DNA of 64,000 nt from the NCBI GenBank assembly GCA_030280995.1, contig JASXTE010000017.1:10874498-10938497 (forward strand), read 5' to 3'. This DNA is from Hemileia vastatrix. Lineage: Eukaryota; Basidiomycota; Pucciniomycetes; Pucciniales; Zaghouaniaceae. Shown here piece after piece: positions 63,894-64,000 of this stretch (its first letter is position 1; every line of letters begins with the position of its first letter). A program made the translations under genes and the position numbers. The notes under the pieces are model-generated. The model was not told the origin of the DNA, made no database searches, and saw only the letters and a program-made list of their open reading frames with translations.

Positions 63894-64000
63894 AAATAGG
63901 GTTAAAACAATAATATATATGATTATATTACATATATATATAATTATTACACTATTATATAAATTATAGTAGTTTAAATAGCTTATACATAGGCTAATAA

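Noticed and set aside
1..64000. tRNA or rRNA genes
   Set aside because: I looked for T-loop (GGTTCRA) and conserved rRNA blocks and found no convincing gene; the tRNA-like matches are primer sites of retroelements.

Overview
The window looks like AT-rich nuclear DNA of a basidiomycete fungus, most plausibly a repeat-swollen rust (Pucciniales). This is an inference. It rests on short spliceable introns of about 50-130 bp with GT..AG ends, one fungal RhoGEF-type gene, PIF/Harbinger remnants, and wall-to-wall LTR retrotransposons of the Ty1/Copia and Ty3/Gypsy types. No rRNA, tRNA, CRISPR array or bacterial operon was seen.

Layout. 1-4801: decayed Ty3/Gypsy chromovirus (G1) whose 3' end, possibly its 3' LTR, carries an antisense spliced pseudogene with a Zn2Cys6-like motif. 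6.3-8.4 kb: two PIF/Harbinger transposase remnants. 9.1-15.1 kb: the only host-gene island, with an 8-exon DH-PH RhoGEF gene (minus strand) and a small two-exon orphan gene (plus strand). 15.2-16.5 kb: three TA-flanked MITE-like elements. 16.6-25.5 kb: Copia element C1 (minus) with a full-length, apparently intact Copia element C2 inserted inside its 5' LTR. 25.7-31.1 kb: degenerate Copia C3 (plus). 31.7-47.9 kb: degenerate Copia C4 (plus), split within its reverse transcriptase by an almost intact Ty3/Gypsy element G2 (35.8-46.7 kb). 48.2-49.3 kb: truncated Copia C5. 50.8-56.3 kb: degenerate Copia C6. 56.9-58.4 kb: Gypsy gag fragment G3. 59.5-62.6 kb: simple, tandem and inverted repeats. 62.6-63.9 kb: Gypsy gag fragment G4, related to G2.

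Terminal structures can be read exactly. Target-site duplications are GTGCG for C1, TATCT for C2, AGCAC for C3, AAAAT for C4, ACGA for G2 and ATAAA/ATAAT for C6. Removing C2 and one TSD restores the C1 LTR; removing G2 and one TSD restores the C4 reading frame. All six Copia elements have GGTTATGGGC (one G to A change in C5) directly after the 5' LTR. This complements the anticodon loop of initiator tRNA-Met, i.e. half-tRNA priming as in Drosophila copia. G2 instead has a tRNA-Lys-type site.

The most striking undescribed signal is in G2. About 30 copies of a tiny hairpin are spread over its leader, gag-pol and 3' region: a 4-bp stem, a 6-nt loop and a TAAACTGG tail. The outer stem pairs change in a compensatory way (CC/GG, AG/CT, GG/CC). 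The Gag of the same element has no zinc knuckle, so the hairpins are candidates for a Gag-binding or packaging code. C2 (identical LTRs, intact 1488-codon ORF) is the youngest and possibly still mobile element.
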